NCBI GenBank assembly: GCA_964514395.1
Contig: CAZEQK010000015.1
Coordinates: 7,792-71,791 of the forward strand
DNA: 64,000 bases
Source: CAZEQK01 sp964514395
GTDB lineage: Bacteria > Bacillota > Bacilli > Tepidibacillales > Tepidibacillaceae
Direction of reading: 5' to 3'
Below, piece after piece: positions 54,836-63,229 of this stretch. Every line of letters starts with the position of its first letter. Position 1 is the stretch's first letter. The notes beneath the pieces are model-generated. The model saw only the letters and a program-made list of their open reading frames with translations, searched no databases and had not been told where the DNA came from. A program made the translations under genes and the position numbers.

Positions 54836-55804
54836 ATGGAATGGATTATCTATGCTAGTTTCTTTTTCTTTATTTATATCATAGCATTTTTGTTGTTTCG
54901 TTATCTAGAGATGAGAAGAGTTAGAATAAGAAAAAGAGTAGTAGAAATTGAAAATAAAGAATGGCAAGAGACAGAGCAAACAGAAAATAGAGATTCAGAA
55001 CGAAAAATTTCAAATTTAATATGGAGTGTATTAAGCCACCTTAAAATTATTAGAATGTTGGATGAGCGATTACAAAATGAATTAAAAAAAGCTAATATTC
55101 TGATGAAATCAAATGAATTAATTGTAACCATTTTTTTAGCTGGCGTACTAGGTAGTATGATTGGTATCTTCATTGCAGGAGGAGAAATAGGAAGGGGAGT
55201 CTGGCTAGGTTTATTTACATGGACAGGTCCACTGTTATGGTTGAGTAATAAGAAAAAAACAAGAAAGAGTAAATTAGAAAAGCAACTCCCAGAACTGATT
55301 ACGATGACTAGTAACTCACTTAAAGCTGGTTATTCCTTACTTCAATCATTAGAATTGCTTTCCCGTGAATTAACAGCGCCTCTTTCTCAGGAAATTCATC
55401 GAATGCTACAAGAGATGAGGTTAGGGGTAACAACCGAACAAGCTCTATTAAATTTTAATAAAAGAATTGAAAGTAAAGACTTAGATTTAATTATTACTGC
55501 CATTTTAATTCAGAGACAGGTCGGTGGTAATTTAGCTGAAATCCTAGAAAAAATCGGTAAAACGATTCGAGAAAGAATAAAAATAAATGGGGAGATGAAG
55601 TCACTAACTGCTCAAGGAAGAATGTCAATGATTATCTTTATGGTTTTACCTATTGGGTTAGCAGCGTTTCTTTTAATGACAAACCCTAAATATATGATGA
55701 CTTTATTCACTACTCCTATAGGATTAGGAATGATAATTATTGCTGTTTTTGGCCAACTTCTTGGTGCAGTTATTATAAAAAGAATTATTAAAATTGAGGT
55801 GTAA
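54836..55804 (+). CDS. tadB: TadB inner-membrane pilus assembly protein
   Basis: A 322-residue GspF-like platform protein: N-terminal membrane helix (residues 4-22), central helices near residues 97-140, the T2SSF domain with LPELITMTSNSLKAGYSLLQSL near residue 152 and two C-terminal membrane helices. It forms the membrane platform on which CpaF acts, together with TadC. AAGTGGGG lies before the ATG. Confidence 0.93.
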   Translation: MEWIIYASFFFFIYIIAFLLFRYLEMRRVRIRKRVVEIENKEWQETEQTENRDSERKISNLIWSVLSHLKIIRMLDERLQNELKKANILMKSNELIVTIFLAGVLGSMIGIFIAGGEIGRGVWLGLFTWTGPLLWLSNKKKTRKSKLEKQLPELITMTSNSLKAGYSLLQSLELLSRELTAPLSQEIHRMLQEMRLGVTTEQALLNFNKRIESKDLDLIITAILIQRQVGGNLAEILEKIGKTIRERIKINGEMKSLTAQGRMSMIIFMVLPIGLAAFLLMTNPKYMMTLFTTPIGLGMIIIAVFGQLLGAVIIKRIIKIEV

Positions 55805-55807
55805 AGG

Positions 55808-56731
55808 ATGCATCTACTATATGCTTTCATAATCATTTTTGGAATATCTATTATCGCGGTTATCTATAACCTTCTACGTATCGTTTATTCGACAAGATTG
55901 AGGATATTGGAAAGAATTACAGATATATTAGATACAAAAAAAAATAACGTAGAGGAAGATCCCTATTCACTTCCTTTTAAAGAAAGAATCATTCTACCCG
56001 TCTTTAGAAATATGGAAAAATCTGTAGTGAAATTAGCCCCCTATTCATTAAAAATAAAGGAACAACAATTATTAAAGCTAGCTGGATATCCTCACAATTT
56101 ATCTCTACAAGAATGGATGACTTGGAGAATGATTATTTGGTTATCATTTGGAGGGATATTTTCATTTATTTCTTTTTATAAAGAAGCATTACTTACAAAA
56201 TTCATGTTAGTGGGTATAGGGTGGATGTTAGGGTATATGCTACCAATCTTTTATTTAAAAAGAAAACAAGAAGAACGGAAAGTAGAAATAGAAAGAGGAC
56301 TCCCCTATGTGCTTGATATTCTAACAGTAAGTGTCGATGCGGGTCTTGGTTTTGATGCCGCATTAACAAAAGTAGTTGATAAAACAACGGGAACTTTATC
56401 AAATGAAATAAATAAAACACTTCAAGAGATAAAGATGGGAAAAAGTCGGAGAGAAGCATTGAGAGACTTAGGAGAAAAAAGTGGTTCGGATGATATGAAG
56501 CAATTTGTAGCTTCTATCATTCAAGCAGAGCAATTAGGAGTAAGTATAGGGAAAGTTTTAAGGGTACAATCAGAGGATATGAGGGAAAAGAAGAAGCAAA
56601 GATCTGAAGAAAAAGCGATGAAAGCTCCTATTAAGATACTGTTTCCACTCATCTTATTTATATTTCCTGCTATATTTATTATAATATTAGGCCCAGCTGT
56701 AATAAATATGATAAATACTTTTTTAAATTAG
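55808..56731 (+). CDS. tadC: TadC inner-membrane pilus assembly protein
   Basis: A 307-residue partner of TadB with the same T2SSF domain: LPYVLDILTVSVDAGLGFDAAL near residue 164 and FVASIIQAEQLGVSIGKVL near residue 236, plus membrane helices at the N-terminus, near residue 100 and at the C-terminus. It starts 3 bp after tadB (AGGTGTAAAGG as site), indicating coupled expression. Confidence 0.93.
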   Translation: MHLLYAFIIIFGISIIAVIYNLLRIVYSTRLRILERITDILDTKKNNVEEDPYSLPFKERIILPVFRNMEKSVVKLAPYSLKIKEQQLLKLAGYPHNLSLQEWMTWRMIIWLSFGGIFSFISFYKEALLTKFMLVGIGWMLGYMLPIFYLKRKQEERKVEIERGLPYVLDILTVSVDAGLGFDAALTKVVDKTTGTLSNEINKTLQEIKMGKSRREALRDLGEKSGSDDMKQFVASIIQAEQLGVSIGKVLRVQSEDMREKKKQRSEEKAMKAPIKILFPLILFIFPAIFIIILGPAVINMINTFLN

Positions 56732-56743
56732 GGAAGAGAGTCT

Positions 56744-57112
56744 ATGCTAAAGGTAGAAGTATATATAAAAACAACAAATCAATATGTTGCAAGCGTTTAT
56801 GTGGCCCAATCTTTTTTTACTAGATTTAAGGGGCTTATGCTAAAAAAAAATATTGCTAAAAATGAAGGGTTATTAATAACTAGTACAAAACAAATTCACA
56901 CGTTTTGGATGAGGTTTGCTATTGATATTATCTATCTTAAACAGCATAATCTCTATGAATATGAAGTAATAGGTATAAAAGAAGCTATGCAATCCTGGAG
57001 AATGGGTAGGTATTATAAACAAGCTACAGATGTTTTAGAATTAAAACAAGGAATGATTAAGAAGCATGAGATAAAAGTGGGTGAAAAAATATGGATTGAT
57101 ATAAAAATTTAG
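56744..57112 (+). CDS. DUF192 family protein
   Basis: A 122-residue protein with the DUF192 pattern: FFTRFKGLMLKK near residue 24, GLLITSTKQIHTFWMRFAIDIIYL near residue 42, and a C-terminal VLELKQGMIKKHEIKVGE. The family is widespread and often found beside Tad or type II secretion genes; its role is not known. Bacterial members usually have a signal peptide; this one has none. It ends the Tad run, 12 bp after tadC. Confidence 0.85.
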   Translation: MLKVEVYIKTTNQYVASVYVAQSFFTRFKGLMLKKNIAKNEGLLITSTKQIHTFWMRFAIDIIYLKQHNLYEYEVIGIKEAMQSWRMGRYYKQATDVLELKQGMIKKHEIKVGEKIWIDIKI

Positions 57113-57186
57113 TGAAATAATTTCAGAATTGTCATATAATTGAACCGAACGATGATATACCAATTATTACATAAAGAGTGATGCTT

Positions 57187-58923
57187 ATGAATCTTCACCT
57201 AAAAAAACCTATCGAGTTTATTTCTTTTGTCTTTATCTCTGTAGCAATGCTAATAATAGTAACCTGGAAATTTTGGAATCCTCTTTCACCAAAGGATTAC
57301 AGTACCATCTTAATCTATTTATTTCTACTAATCTTTATTAATAGCTTCCCCCTAAAGATTGGTGATATCTATGTTACGTTTATTCTTGCTATTTCCATAT
57401 CAGTTTTTTTAGAATATGGTATTGTTGTAGAGGCTTGGTTAACGCAAATTTCTATTCTAGTGAGTATGCTTATTTCTGGCCAAAGGCGTACTATTTATAG
57501 AACCGTATTAAGCCAGATGATGTTTATATGGATCTCTATATCAGCAGGCTTTGTTTACTTATTTGTAGGTGGGGAGATAGGATTTGGGGTAGAGATGGCG
57601 GATGACCTAATTCTGCCTATTATTTTATATGCAATGACATATTTTATCGTGAATAATTTGCTCCTTTATCTCATTCTTAAAGGGATTGAAAGTAGTAAAA
57701 CCTCTTTATTTTCTGAAGATGTAATTTGGGATGGGGTAACATTATTACTAACATTACCTTTAGGAGTTATCATGTATCTGGTAAAGCTTTATAATGGTAA
57801 CTATGGTATGCTTTTTGTTGCTATACCGATCATAATCATTACACATTTGTTTAAATTATATAGTGAATTACACCATTCACACTATCAACTGAAAGCCCTA
57901 AATAAAATTTCTGCTTCTTTTACTTCTGAATTAAATTTGGAGAAAACAATAACTGCGATTCAAATGGCAATTCAGGATTTGTTATCCTTTGATTTTAGTT
58001 ATATCTTCCTCGTAAAGGGTGATAAACTCAAACTAATTTCTGTTGTGGATGCAGAAAAGGAAAATATAGATAAAAGAGAACTCGATAAATTTAATATGTC
58101 ATTGGGTGAAGGATTATCTGGTCGTGTTGCTCTTTATAAAAAGGCAGAGATTGTTGGAAACAATACCGATCTATATCAGATGGATAATGAGCCGGATTTT
58201 ATCAAAGATAATAAATCATTATTATCTGTTCCAATGCTTTGGAATGAACAAATAATAGGTGTTATTACTCTTGGAAGTCTTCATCAATACTTTTTTTCGA
58301 AAAAGGATTTAACCCTTGCAAAAATTTTAGCGAGTCAAGCTGCTATTGCCATTCAAAATGCGACCAAATATCAAAAAACAGAAGAAAAAAGTTTGATAGA
58401 TGAATTAACAGAGGTTTATAATTTTCGAGCCTTTGAGGATACCTTACATGATGTAATAATAGAAGCAGAGATGAAGGAACAGAATGTTAGTCTATTAATG
58501 ATTGATTTAGATCATTTTAAAAAGATAAATGATAAGTTTGGACATGCTACTGGTAATGTTGTATTAAAACAGGTGGCCTTGCTTTTAAAAGAATTAACAC
58601 GTAAAGAAGATATAGTATTTAGATATGGTGGGGAGGAATTTACAATCATCATACCTAATATAGATAGCATGAAAGCAAAATATATCGCAGAAAGAATCAG
58701 AGAATCTATTGAACAGCTAAGCATAAAGGCTAACAATACCTTACAAGGGTCAGAAGAGGTAGATATTAAGGTTACAGCTAGTATTGGAATAGCATCCGCA
58801 TCCTATCCTAAATCGACAACCTCCGCCCAAGAACTTGTAAGACAGGCAGACCGAGCAATGTATGTTGGTTCAAAGCAAGCTGGTAGAAATAGAGTATCTG
58901 AGTATTCTGATTTTAAGAATTAA
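57187..58923 (+). CDS. membrane GAF-GGDEF diguanylate cyclase
   Basis: A 578-residue predicted diguanylate cyclase. About eight N-terminal membrane helices (residues 10-230) are followed by a GAF domain (about 245-395) with EGLSGRVALYK and LLSVPMLWNEQIIGVITL, then a GGDEF domain (about 405-575). The active site reads GGEEF at residue 481, with MIDLDHFKKINDKFGH before it, and an RxxD inhibitory site (RKED, residue 472) five residues upstream. All signs are of an active, product-inhibited enzyme making c-di-GMP. ATG 57187 or 57181 may be used; AAAGAG is the only site. It lies between the Tad locus and a c-di-GMP riboswitch operon. Confidence 0.93.
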   Translation: MNLHLKKPIEFISFVFISVAMLIIVTWKFWNPLSPKDYSTILIYLFLLIFINSFPLKIGDIYVTFILAISISVFLEYGIVVEAWLTQISILVSMLISGQRRTIYRTVLSQMMFIWISISAGFVYLFVGGEIGFGVEMADDLILPIILYAMTYFIVNNLLLYLILKGIESSKTSLFSEDVIWDGVTLLLTLPLGVIMYLVKLYNGNYGMLFVAIPIIIITHLFKLYSELHHSHYQLKALNKISASFTSELNLEKTITAIQMAIQDLLSFDFSYIFLVKGDKLKLISVVDAEKENIDKRELDKFNMSLGEGLSGRVALYKKAEIVGNNTDLYQMDNEPDFIKDNKSLLSVPMLWNEQIIGVITLGSLHQYFFSKKDLTLAKILASQAAIAIQNATKYQKTEEKSLIDELTEVYNFRAFEDTLHDVIIEAEMKEQNVSLLMIDLDHFKKINDKFGHATGNVVLKQVALLLKELTRKEDIVFRYGGEEFTIIIPNIDSMKAKYIAERIRESIEQLSIKANNTLQGSEEVDIKVTASIGIASASYPKSTTSAQELVRQADRAMYVGSKQAGRNRVSEYSDFKN

Positions 58924-58951
58924 ATTTAATAATAATTAGAGGAGTCTTGTT

Positions 58952-59806
58952 TTGGTGAAAATTGCAATTGTAACGGATAGTACTTCGTCTTTGTCACAGG
59001 ATATTTTGAAACAATATCATATTCATGTAGTTCCGCTTTCTGTAAATTTTGGAACCCTATCTTATAAAGAGGGGATAGATATTACTATTGAAGAATTTTA
59101 TAAAAAATTAGCAGAGAATGATGCACTTCCTACTACTTCACAGCCAGCAATAGGCGATTTTGTTCATCTATATCAAGAATTAGCTAACAACTATGAAGGA
59201 GTTGTTTCTATTCACCTGTCTAGTGGAATTAGTGGAACGATGAACACTTCTATCATTGCTTCTAATATGGTAAATGATTTACGAGTAGAGGTAATTGATT
59301 CAGAAATAGCGTGCTATGGTCTAGGTTTTATGGCAATTGAAGCAGCTGAGATGGCGAAGGAAGGAAAGAATATTTTAGATATAAAAGAAAGATTAGAGTT
59401 ACTTGTAAAGAATATGAGAGGCTATTTTGTAGTAGATGATTTAGCTCACCTTCATCGTGGTGGAAGATTAAATGCAACACAGTTTTTAGTTGGTAATTTA
59501 TTAAACATTAAACCAATTATTTATTTTAATGATAAAAAGTTAGAGCCTTATGAAAAAATACGAACGAAGAAAAAGGCAATAGATCGTATATTGCAATTAT
59601 TAGATAAAGATGCAAAAAACGGTAGCAAGATTAAATGCTCTATCGTACAGGCTAATGTTTTGAAGGAAGCAGAAGAGCTAAAAGAGAGAATAGAAAAGAA
59701 ATATCCCAATATTGAGGTGGGCATTTCTGAATTTGGTCCAGTTATAGGGACGCATACAGGTCCAGGGTCTATCGGGTTTGTTTGGTATAAAACGGAAAAA
59801 AAATAA
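58952..59806 (+). CDS. degV: DegV family fatty-acid-binding protein
   Basis: A 284-residue DegV protein. The N-terminal IVTDSTSSLSQDIL, the PTTSQPAIGDF segment, SIHLSSGISGTMN and the FVVDDLAHLHRGGRL motif near residue 155 are standard for the family, which binds a fatty acid and can serve a fatty-acid kinase (FakB). The C-terminal GPVIGTHTGPGSIGF is also conserved. It starts at TTG 58952 or GTG 58955 after AGAGGAG. In B. subtilis degV sits between degU and comFA; here the Tad locus and cyclase separate it from degU. Confidence 0.95.
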   Translation: MVKIAIVTDSTSSLSQDILKQYHIHVVPLSVNFGTLSYKEGIDITIEEFYKKLAENDALPTTSQPAIGDFVHLYQELANNYEGVVSIHLSSGISGTMNTSIIASNMVNDLRVEVIDSEIACYGLGFMAIEAAEMAKEGKNILDIKERLELLVKNMRGYFVVDDLAHLHRGGRLNATQFLVGNLLNIKPIIYFNDKKLEPYEKIRTKKKAIDRILQLLDKDAKNGSKIKCSIVQANVLKEAEELKERIEKKYPNIEVGISEFGPVIGTHTGPGSIGFVWYKTEKK

Positions 59807-59825
59807 AATTTTTATAAATTTAATC

Positions 59826-59855
59826 TTGATAATTTAATAGATTAAAGTGTATAAT
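59826..59855 (+). promoter_or_regulatory. sigma-A promoter of the second c-di-GMP riboswitch operon
   Basis: TTGATA (59826-59831), 18-bp spacer, TATAAT (59850-59855). Transcription would begin near 59862, about 30 nt before the aptamer. Confidence 0.78.
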
Positions 59856-59889
59856 AAAGGAAATAGGAATTAAGTCCTAAGACTAATAG

Positions 59890-59970
59890 ACGATAATGGC
59901 AAACCATCTGTGAAGATGGGACGCAGAGCTATGGGTCTTCCTTTATTGAAGATCGCCAAGCTGCCGAATC
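59890..59970 (+). promoter_or_regulatory. cyclic di-GMP-I (GEMM-I) riboswitch aptamer
   Basis: GGCAAACC (59898-59905), the hairpin CCATCT-GTGA-AGATGG with a GNRA tetraloop, GGGACGCAGAGC (59918-59929), a second stem GGGTCTTC...GAAGATCGCC, and the closing AAGCTGCCG pairing with GGCA. These are the conserved GEMM-I elements in order; the base equivalent to G20 is G. The 5' strand AATGGCAAA is also the perfect complement of TTTGCCATT at 59988-59996, a likely switching partner. Confidence 0.9.
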
Positions 59971-59995
59971 GACATCTTAGATACTATTTGCCATT

Positions 59996-60020
59996 AACCG
60001 TTCTATAGAACGGTTTTTTT
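59996..60020 (+). terminator. riboswitch expression-platform terminator
   Basis: AACCGTTC-TATA-GAACGGTT is a perfect stem followed by a T tract, between the aptamer and the first gene. It overlaps the end of TTTGCCATT, which can pair with the aptamer 5' strand, so transcriptional switching is expected. Confidence 0.9.
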
Positions 60021-60044
60021 ATATGCCATAGAGAGGTGGCGGCT

Positions 60045-60653
60045 ATGATTGTTGAAAATAGAATAAAGAGCGTGATTGTTTGGGTAACAAGTATAATGTT
60101 TTTTATTATTCTATCTATTGAATTCATTCATAACCATACTAAATTAAACGATTGGTTTATTTTGGTTGATTTGCTACTTAATCTGTTCTTATTTCTAACA
60201 GGAATCATTATATTACTTTCGAAAAAGCGATTAACGGAATGGACAAGCGTGTTCCTCCATGCTTTTGAGTGGTATTTAGCAACAGAAATAGTCTATTATA
60301 CAAATGGAATAAATAGTGATTATTTTCCTATCATTTATATCGTTTTGATTGCTTATTCAGGATTTAATAGAGGAAGTAAAATCTTTATTTGGACAACTGT
60401 CTTAGGTTTTTCTAGTATCGTTGTCTGGACATTCCTCTTTAATCAAATGTCTGTATTAGTGGATATTGAGAATATAATGTTGTTGTTAATTTTCGGAGTT
60501 TTCACACTAATTATCCGCAATTATCGAATTGAGTGTTTAGCTTGTAAGTCTATCACTACATCATGTCCAATGACCAAATCATGTGTTTTTATTATAAATA
60601 ATCAGAAACACTTAGGAGATGAATACAATGTTAAATTATATAAGGAAGGTTGA
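60045..60653 (+). CDS. multi-pass membrane protein resembling a stand-alone sensor domain
   Basis: A 202-residue protein with five to six membrane helices. The segment YYTNGINSDYFPIIYIVLIAY near residue 85 resembles the membrane sensor region found N-terminal to GGDEF or histidine-kinase domains (TxGxxSPxxxLY type), but no output domain follows. The C-terminal cytoplasmic tail has four cysteines in CLACKSITTSCPMTKSC, which might bind a metal. ATG 60045 follows GAGAGGTGG. It is the first gene after the c-di-GMP riboswitch. Its function is unknown. Confidence 0.75.
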   Translation: MIVENRIKSVIVWVTSIMFFIILSIEFIHNHTKLNDWFILVDLLLNLFLFLTGIIILLSKKRLTEWTSVFLHAFEWYLATEIVYYTNGINSDYFPIIYIVLIAYSGFNRGSKIFIWTTVLGFSSIVVWTFLFNQMSVLVDIENIMLLLIFGVFTLIIRNYRIECLACKSITTSCPMTKSCVFIINNQKHLGDEYNVKLYKEG

Positions 60654-61173
60654 AAAAATAAACATAATAATGATTTCGACCTATGGTTTAGCATTAATTA
60701 TTAGTATGTTTTATATGTCATATGAGAAGGTATATATGATGATGATTGATTTTGTTGCATCAGTAGGAATTTTAATCTTTATGAATGAGATGATAAAGAA
60801 AGAACCTATCTACCATAGATCCCCATTCTATTATTATGCATTTTTAGGTTTTGTCACAGTATCTGTCTATATTGACGGTGCAAATCACAGCATTTTTTAT
60901 CCAGTTTTATTCATACTCCCAGTATTATACGTAGCTGTTAATTTTCCTCGGAAGGGAAGTACTGGTATTGCAATTTTTGCAGTTACAATTATCTGGTTAA
61001 TACGCTTACAAGACCCAATGCTTATAGCTGCCAATCAAGTAAATCAAACGATACTTTATTCAGTCATTATATTAGCATTACCTCAATTAGTTGGATTTTT
61101 AGTAAAGGAATATGTTTCAAATATGAAAAATCTAGTGAAAGAATCTAGACCACAAATAGATAATAGGGAATAG
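60628..61173 (+). CDS. second sensor-like membrane protein
   Basis: A 181-residue membrane protein with about five to six helices, weakly similar in layout to its upstream neighbour: VYIDGANHSIFYPVLFILPVLYVA near residue 80 matches the same sensor-type pattern. It ends in a short charged tail with no enzymatic domain. ATG 60628 is preferred (TTAGGAG 9 nt upstream); the ATG at 60619 abuts that site. It overlaps the previous gene and stops 1 bp before comFA, so the three genes look co-translated. Unknown function. Confidence 0.75.
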   Translation: MLNYIRKVEKINIIMISTYGLALIISMFYMSYEKVYMMMIDFVASVGILIFMNEMIKKEPIYHRSPFYYYAFLGFVTVSVYIDGANHSIFYPVLFILPVLYVAVNFPRKGSTGIAIFAVTIIWLIRLQDPMLIAANQVNQTILYSVIILALPQLVGFLVKEYVSNMKNLVKESRPQIDNRE

Positions 61174-61174
61174 T

Positions 61175-62965
61175 ATGGAGGTTCTTAGATATCACGTTTA
61201 CGGTGTGATAAACAATAGCGTTATAGATTGGCGTATAACTTCAAGTATAGACATAGATTTAGCTTATTGGTATCATAATGGTTATTTCAAGTGTCTATTC
61301 ATTACATCAAAATTATCTATTGGATTAGCAGAAGAAATAAGGAAATGCATAGAAGGAAAAATAAAGATAGATAATAGTATACAGGATGATGATGAAAAAT
61401 TATCAGGAATAATAAGGAAGACACTATCTAAATGCCAATTGAATCAAGAGCGTTATATCCATATTCATTGGAAGGATACTTCAGCAGCAAAGAATAATTT
61501 TGATATGTATTTAAATCAATATGTTACTTGGATGATGAGCATCTATCAACTTTTGTTAGGAAAAATTCTCTTGTTGAGTGAACTATCTAAATATATTCCA
61601 AAATATGTAGAAATGCAGAATGATATAAATAACTATATACAGACAGGTTATTTGCTCGAAGATATTAAAATAACTTCAGGAGTTACTTATCCATCTGTAA
61701 AAACAAATGAGCAAACATGTAACCGTTGTGGTTCTGAGAGAAAAATAATTCATCAAACATGTTACCTATGTAAAGAAGATTGTGCAACATGTGAAGAATG
61801 TATTAGCTTTGGTAGAAGTAAAACATGTACCCCATTATTTATCTTCAGGTTTGAAAAATATCATCAAAATAGCTCTGCTCAGATGAAAGCTTCTCAAATT
61901 AGTAATCCTTTATTAAACCTTCAGCTTTCTGAATTCCAACAGAAAATTGCAAAGAAAGCAGTAAATTTTATAAATGATAAAAATAAAAAAAGTTTATTAA
62001 TATGGGCGGTAACAGGTGCTGGAAAAACAGAAATGATCTTTCCAACCATCATGCTAGGTTTAAATAAAAACCAAAGAATATTGTTAGCTTCCCCAAGGAA
62101 AGATGTCATAAAAGAGCTAACACCTAGATTTCAAAAAGCTTTTTCAGATCGTTCGATTGTTAGTCTATTTGGTGGAAGTAAACAAAAGCTAGACTATGGA
62201 GATATTTATTTAGCAACGACTCATCAAGTCATAAGATTTTATGATTTTTTTGATTTGGTTATTATCGATGAAATAGATGCATTTCCGTTTCATAATAATA
62301 GACTTCTTCATAATATCGTACAAAGATCGATTAAAAAAGATGGGAAATTAATATACTTAACTGCTACACCACCTATAGATGTGATTGAGAAAAACAGAAA
62401 AAAGAATGGTGAAATTCTTATATTACCGATAAGGCATCATCTACACCCTCTACCTATCCCTTTTATAGAACTTATTCAGAAAAGAAATAAGCTATTATCT
62501 AAAAATATTCCTCCACAATTGTTTATTCAATTTTTTGAAATGGTGAGGGAAAGAGAAGGTCAAGCTTTGATTTTTGTCCCAGGAGTAAAGGATATACCAT
62601 TGTGGACAAGCAAGCTTAAGTCGTGGTTTTCAGTAAGTATAGAGGGCGTGTTTGCTTCAGATATAAAGCGTGACCCAAAAATAGAATTATTTAGAGCGGG
62701 GAAGATAAAGTTTCTAGTTACTACCACTATTTTAGAGCGAGGGATTACTATAGAAAATGTTCATGTACTTGTCCTTGGTGCAGAAGCTAAAATATTTGAT
62801 GAGAGTACTCTTATACAGATTTCTGGTAGAGTTGGAAGATCCATTAACGCACCGAATGGTTTGGTTTGGTTTCTTGCTGAAACTATAACTAGTGATATGC
62901 TTAAAGCGAAGAAGTATATTAAAAGAATGAATAAATTAGCAAGTAAATTAAAAATACAAGTGTAA
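61175..62965 (+). CDS. comFA: competence DNA helicase/translocase ComFA (long form)
   Basis: ATP-driven DEAD-type helicase for uptake of single-stranded DNA. The 596-residue protein has a ~185-residue N-terminal region without recognisable motifs, a zinc-binding stretch with paired cysteines (CNRCG, CYLCKEDCATCEEC) near residues 186-211, Walker A AVTGAGKTE near residue 278, the DEID box near residue 365, LTATPP near residue 395, and motif VI ISGRVGRSINAP near residue 549. B. subtilis ComFA has about 463 residues; the extra length is at the N-terminus. It is the third gene of the c-di-GMP riboswitch operon. Confidence 0.94.
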   Translation: MEVLRYHVYGVINNSVIDWRITSSIDIDLAYWYHNGYFKCLFITSKLSIGLAEEIRKCIEGKIKIDNSIQDDDEKLSGIIRKTLSKCQLNQERYIHIHWKDTSAAKNNFDMYLNQYVTWMMSIYQLLLGKILLLSELSKYIPKYVEMQNDINNYIQTGYLLEDIKITSGVTYPSVKTNEQTCNRCGSERKIIHQTCYLCKEDCATCEECISFGRSKTCTPLFIFRFEKYHQNSSAQMKASQISNPLLNLQLSEFQQKIAKKAVNFINDKNKKSLLIWAVTGAGKTEMIFPTIMLGLNKNQRILLASPRKDVIKELTPRFQKAFSDRSIVSLFGGSKQKLDYGDIYLATTHQVIRFYDFFDLVIIDEIDAFPFHNNRLLHNIVQRSIKKDGKLIYLTATPPIDVIEKNRKKNGEILILPIRHHLHPLPIPFIELIQKRNKLLSKNIPPQLFIQFFEMVREREGQALIFVPGVKDIPLWTSKLKSWFSVSIEGVFASDIKRDPKIELFRAGKIKFLVTTTILERGITIENVHVLVLGAEAKIFDESTLIQISGRVGRSINAPNGLVWFLAETITSDMLKAKKYIKRMNKLASKLKIQV

Positions 62966-63165
62966 TAAAAAGTATGCTTTGATTTAATTATTGGATAAAG
63001 AAGGAAAATAAGGATTCAGAATCGAATAATAAAATATTCAGTTTTTCATCTTAAGGTTGTCATTGCACTATTCACGTTTAGGAAAGAATAGCTTATATAA
63101 TAATGAAATAACTAATAAACCGTTAAAGTACTATTTATGCAAAAAAAAAGTGAAAAGAGGTGATT
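62966..63165. other. gap between comFA and comFC
   Basis: About 200 bp, AT-rich, no ORF of note. comFB, present between these genes in B. subtilis, is absent. No clear terminator is seen. Confidence 0.6.
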
Positions 63166-63229
63166 ATGAATATTTAAAATAAAAATAAAGGAATATTTTA
63201 ACACCTTATTTTATCCTCAAAAAAATTGT

